Shown piece by piece: positions 60,659 to 64,000 of a stretch of DNA of 64,000 nucleotides (position 1 is its first letter; each line of letters starts with the position of its first letter). Below the pieces are notes generated by a model, which saw only the letters and a list, made by a program, of their open reading frames with translations, was not told the DNA's origin and searched no databases. Position numbers and translations under genes: made by a program. The stretch comes from Acanthochlamys bracteata (taxonomy: Eukaryota > Streptophyta > Magnoliopsida > Pandanales > Velloziaceae). Location: contig CM034135.1 of assembly GCA_019914995.1 (NCBI GenBank), positions 7,566,501 through 7,630,500 on the forward strand, given 5' to 3'.

Positions 60659-62934
60659 TCACCAAAAATCCTTGCATGAGCAGACCCCTTCCTTAAAAGA
60701 GTGGAATCGACTTCGATCCCTCACAATTATCTCCCTTCCATAGACCATTGAGATGAACTTGGTTGCAGAGTGACAGTCCCCGCAGACCCTCAAATTCTTG
60801 ACGATTCTGATAGGTGTCCCAGGAGGTGTTTGTAGCAGGGCAAAGGCAATGGCAAGTCTCTCACTATGATGGTGAAGTGCTGACTCGATGTCTTCCCCAT
60901 CAATGTCAAGCAGGATGTCAGCTGTTGCTGGAACATAACCAGCATGCTGCAGCTTCCACCCTATCTCCTCAACCATTCTGTAGATCTCCTTCATCTGTGG
61001 ATGTGATTCTTCACCTGCAATGAACTGATGAATCTCTCCATTTAGCTCGAAGGTGCTGAGTCCAGGTTCTTTTCTCAACCCCCGGCCACCCATCAGTTTC
61101 CTAATTTCATACTTCTGCTCCCACCGCCGTGTCATAGCATATATATTAGATAGCAAAACATAGTTTGACTCATGTGAGGGCTCGTCTCTAAGGAGATGAC
61201 CAGTGATGCTCTCTGCAACATCAGTGCGGCCATATACACGGCAAGCGCCAATAAGTGTTCGCCAAATGATGGCATTCGGTTCAATTGGCATTGAATCAAC
61301 AAACTTGATTGCTCGGTCAACAAGTGCTGCCCGACTAAACATGTCCACCATGCAGCCATAATGCTCAATCTTGGGCAGGATGCCAAATTCAGTCCACATA
61401 GAGTCAAAATAGTGGCATCCCTTCTCAACCAATCCAGCATGGCTGCAGGCTGAGAGCACTCCTATGAATGCAACATCATCAGGATGCACGCCTGCAATCC
61501 GCATGGATTCAAATGCAGACACAGCGTCATGGCCCCTCCCATGCATTGCAAGCCCACTAATAACAGATGTCCATGAGACGGCATCCCTTTGGGGCATTTT
61601 CTCAAACATTGCATAGGCACCATCAACGTCACCGCATTTGGCAAGAGCAGCAACAAGTGCATTGCAGAGAGTGAGGCTCTTCGGTAGATTTTCCCTATCA
61701 ACAAATGAGCGAATCCATCGTGCAATATCAAGTGCGCCAAGATTGATACAAGCAGAAAGCATAATGACAGCAAGGGCTTCGTCAGGGCGAGCGCTACATT
61801 CACGTTGCATTTGACGAAAGAGCACAAGGGCATCCTTAGGACGGCCAGAGTGAAGACAACCAGAAATAAGAGCACTCCATGGGACAGGACTAGACGAGGT
61901 AGTGCCAGTGCGATCAAACACCTTGCTTGCAGCTGATAGACCACACAGCCCAGAACCAGCATAAGCACGGATAAGAGTGTGCTGAACATAACAGTCTTCG
62001 CCGTAGCCAAAGCGGAATGCAGCAGCATGAGCAGCAGCACTAGCGTGTAAAGGATGAGGGAGGCCAGCTAGTGTCTTCAGGAGGAAGGGAAATGTGTACC
62101 TGTCAAAAAATAACCGGCCAGTGAATTTGGTGCATTGAAGTTTAAAGGTCAAGCTGAATAATTCCAAATGTCGATTTCTACACGAATTTCTATCCTAGTT
62201 TCAATTCTTTTCCAAGAAAAAGTATACCCACCCTATAACAATTTCGTCGTGCACTCATACGAAATTCCTAGAACAAGAATGAAACCAATTTCAACTGATT
62301 CTACATCGCAGTACGTCCTACACAATCTTTTCTAAACTACTTACAGTTAGCTCCTAGCTTAACAATTTTCAAACATTTCTCAAACTTTTTCTATCGCTAA
62401 TTTAGTTTCCTCTCTAAACAAAATCTCCATGAGTACTCCCGGAACAAGAGCAATGCACTATTAATTGGATCCCAATTAGCGAGGAATTTAAAACTTCAAA
62501 CCAAAAAAATCAACAGAAGAAACATAAAACCTGTTAGGTCGAATACGGGAGTGGAGCATGGTTGAGAACAAATCAACAGCAAGCAACTTGTCCGGCGGCA
62601 ATGGCGAGCTCGACAGCCCACGGATCGCAGTATTAAACAAGAACACATCGAACGACCCATCACCAGCACCACCGGCGGCAGCAGTAGTTGTTGAATAAGA
62701 AGAGGAAGAGAAGAGAATCAATTCTGCGGCGGAACGGGGAGCGCCAGCGGCGGAAGCGGCGGCCGCGAAGCGAGTGAGAACAAGAACGTTGGAATCTAAA
62801 CCGGATTTGAGAATGCTTGATTTCACCTGGAGGAGTTTGGGAAGTGAAGCAGAGCAGCAGCTGAGGAGATTCAAACACTGCTGCTCTGCTTCACGTCCAG
62901 GAGTGATGATTCCTGCTTGCAGCGTTCTTCGCAT
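60659..62934 (-). CDS. Pentatricopeptide repeat protein, PLS class with E and DYW domains, 614 aa
   Basis: Two coding exons, 62934-62531 and 62099-60659, joined at RIRPNR|YTFPFLLKTL (1845 bases). PLS-type repeats cover about residues 110-430, for example VPWSALISGCLHSGRPKDAL, DAVSWTSVISGLAMHGRGHD, VAFIGVLSACSHAGLVEKG and IIWRTLIGACRVYGRTDVAE. E/E+ motifs and a DYW domain follow. The deaminase-type zinc residues HSER and CGDCH are present and the protein ends KDFW, a DYW variant. Such proteins edit C to U in plastid or mitochondrial RNA. I chose the Met at 62934 (MRRTLQAG); an in-frame Met at 63096 is also possible. The N-terminus is not clearly a transit peptide. The target transcript cannot be read from sequence. 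Confidence 0.88.
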
Positions 62935-64000
62935 ACGCAAAGAGACAACGGAACAGTTCCAATTTTTCAATTCGATAATTGTGTGTGATCTGTTTGTTAT
63001 AGTAGATTGGGCTTTCTTATTGGGCCTGAACGGGTCTGGGTTTGTCATAAAAGGCCTGTTATGCATCACGGTTAATCTAGCCTTGATGCACTTCATAATA
63101 TATAAATAATTTTGTATAATTAAAAAATTGAGATTTATTTTATATAATGATTTTTAACCCTTATAAATTTGTATATCAACATTCAAATACTTGAATTGTT
63201 CTGCTATAGCCTCGCGAGGCCCTCACCTGTGTCTCTATCTTTTTATGAAGTTGCGGGTTTGAAAGTTTAACAATATTTGCATCCGCTATTAACAACATCC
63301 AAACGGCTCTATTATTCTGTAGCTAGCTCAAACTCCAAGACCTGGAAATTTTGTTCTCCCACTTTTTTTATTTTATAAATTTTAATAAAGTTTTTTAAAT
63401 ATTTTTAAATATTTTTAAATAAATTTTAATAGTACAGAAAAATCTTACATTATAACATTGTTTTATTAATTATTTTTATTATTTTTTAAAGCAAAAAATA
63501 TAAAAATTATTTTTTAAAAAAATTAAAAAAATTTATTTTTTTGAAAAAATTTCTTTTCATGACTCTCAAAATCGCCAAGTCTCCAACGACAACATTGCCT
63601 TCGAACGAAGTATATCGACCGAAACTTATCCGAATGGTTTCGATTGAGAGTGTAGTATATCCTCCATAGATGTTAAAGATTAACGTATAGACCGCATTTG
63701 AGAGTGCTTATCATTTCCATTAAAAAAAAGTTTTAATTTCAAAAACTTATATATAATTTTTTAAATCTTTTTTAAAACTTTGAATAATATAAATAAATTA
63801 TATTATAAACTAATTAGACATATATTTTTTAAATATTTATAAAATAAGATATAAAAGAAATTTTTTTTACGAAATTTTTTTTCTCCTAATCAAATATTTT
63901 GGTGTCAATATGATAACTAAATAGTAGCAATAATTTCAATAAAATTATTGGTAGAATCTGGTTGAGTTTTACTACAACTGGTGCAAAGACTCTTCTATAT
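62935..64000. other. Upstream region of the PPR gene and AT-rich spacer
   Basis: The first ~200 bases should hold the PPR promoter. From 63110 the sequence is AT-rich, with a weak match (about 63360-63550) to the interior of the 31415/47648 MITE family. No gene is seen to the window edge. Confidence 0.5.

Noticed and set aside
1-64000. CRISPR arrays, tRNA or rRNA genes, phage or bacterial defence systems
   Set aside because: No regularly spaced repeats, cloverleaf genes or prokaryotic-type genes were recognised. The context is a plant nuclear genome.

Overview
The window reads as nuclear DNA of a flowering plant, most likely a eudicot. Genes are split by short GT-AG introns, exons are modestly GC-rich within very AT-rich spacers, and the proteins belong to plant-specific families (THF1/Psb29, fasciclin-like arabinogalactan proteins, DYW-class PPRs, TRM/DUF4378, wound-responsive proteins). 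I found no rRNA, tRNA, CRISPR array or bacterial-type operon. Gene models were built by hand from splice sites, reading-frame continuity and remembered family sequences; no search was run.

Layout. 162-3044 (+): 3' end of a diacylglycerol kinase gene. 3628-6293 (-): complete THF1/Psb29 gene, convergent with it. 7510-7767 (+) and 15572-15850 (+): two small wound-responsive (DUF3774-type) genes. Between them lies a decayed zone with a CDC20-like WD40 pseudogene, a decayed plant-transposon protein, and MITE-like elements. 17063-31258 (-): complete VPS18 gene with 23 coding exons and 993 codons, including one GC-AG intron. 34018-35587 (+): four-exon ENTH-domain gene. 38182-46148 (+): Ty3/gypsy retrotransposon with 403-bp LTRs and a perfect AATTT target duplication. 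It carries several frame breaks and a 2.5-kb solo LTR inserted in its integrase with its own CAATC duplication. 46226-46553 (+): broken early-light-induced-protein (ELIP) fragment, with the retrotransposon sitting in its presumed 5' leader. 46554-51078: AT-rich repeats. 51079-52335 (-): intronless FLA4/SOS5-like gene. 52336-56654: AT-rich spacer with one GC-rich island of possible organellar origin. 56655-60201 (+): TRM32-like DUF4378 gene with two short upstream exons. 60659-62934 (-): two-exon DYW-class PPR gene. The rest is AT-rich spacer.

The intact genes are unrelated housekeeping and plant-specific functions: lipid signalling, thylakoid biogenesis, vacuolar tethering, clathrin coat adaptors, cell wall, cytoskeleton and organelle RNA editing. 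They do not form a cluster or pathway. I see no evidence of a new multi-gene system. The most unusual material is the nested retrotransposon at the ELIP fragment, the GC-rich island near 54 kb, the families of short inverted-repeat elements, and small gene-structure oddities (the GC-AG intron in VPS18, the C-terminal duplication in THF1, the triplicated intron block in the kinase gene).
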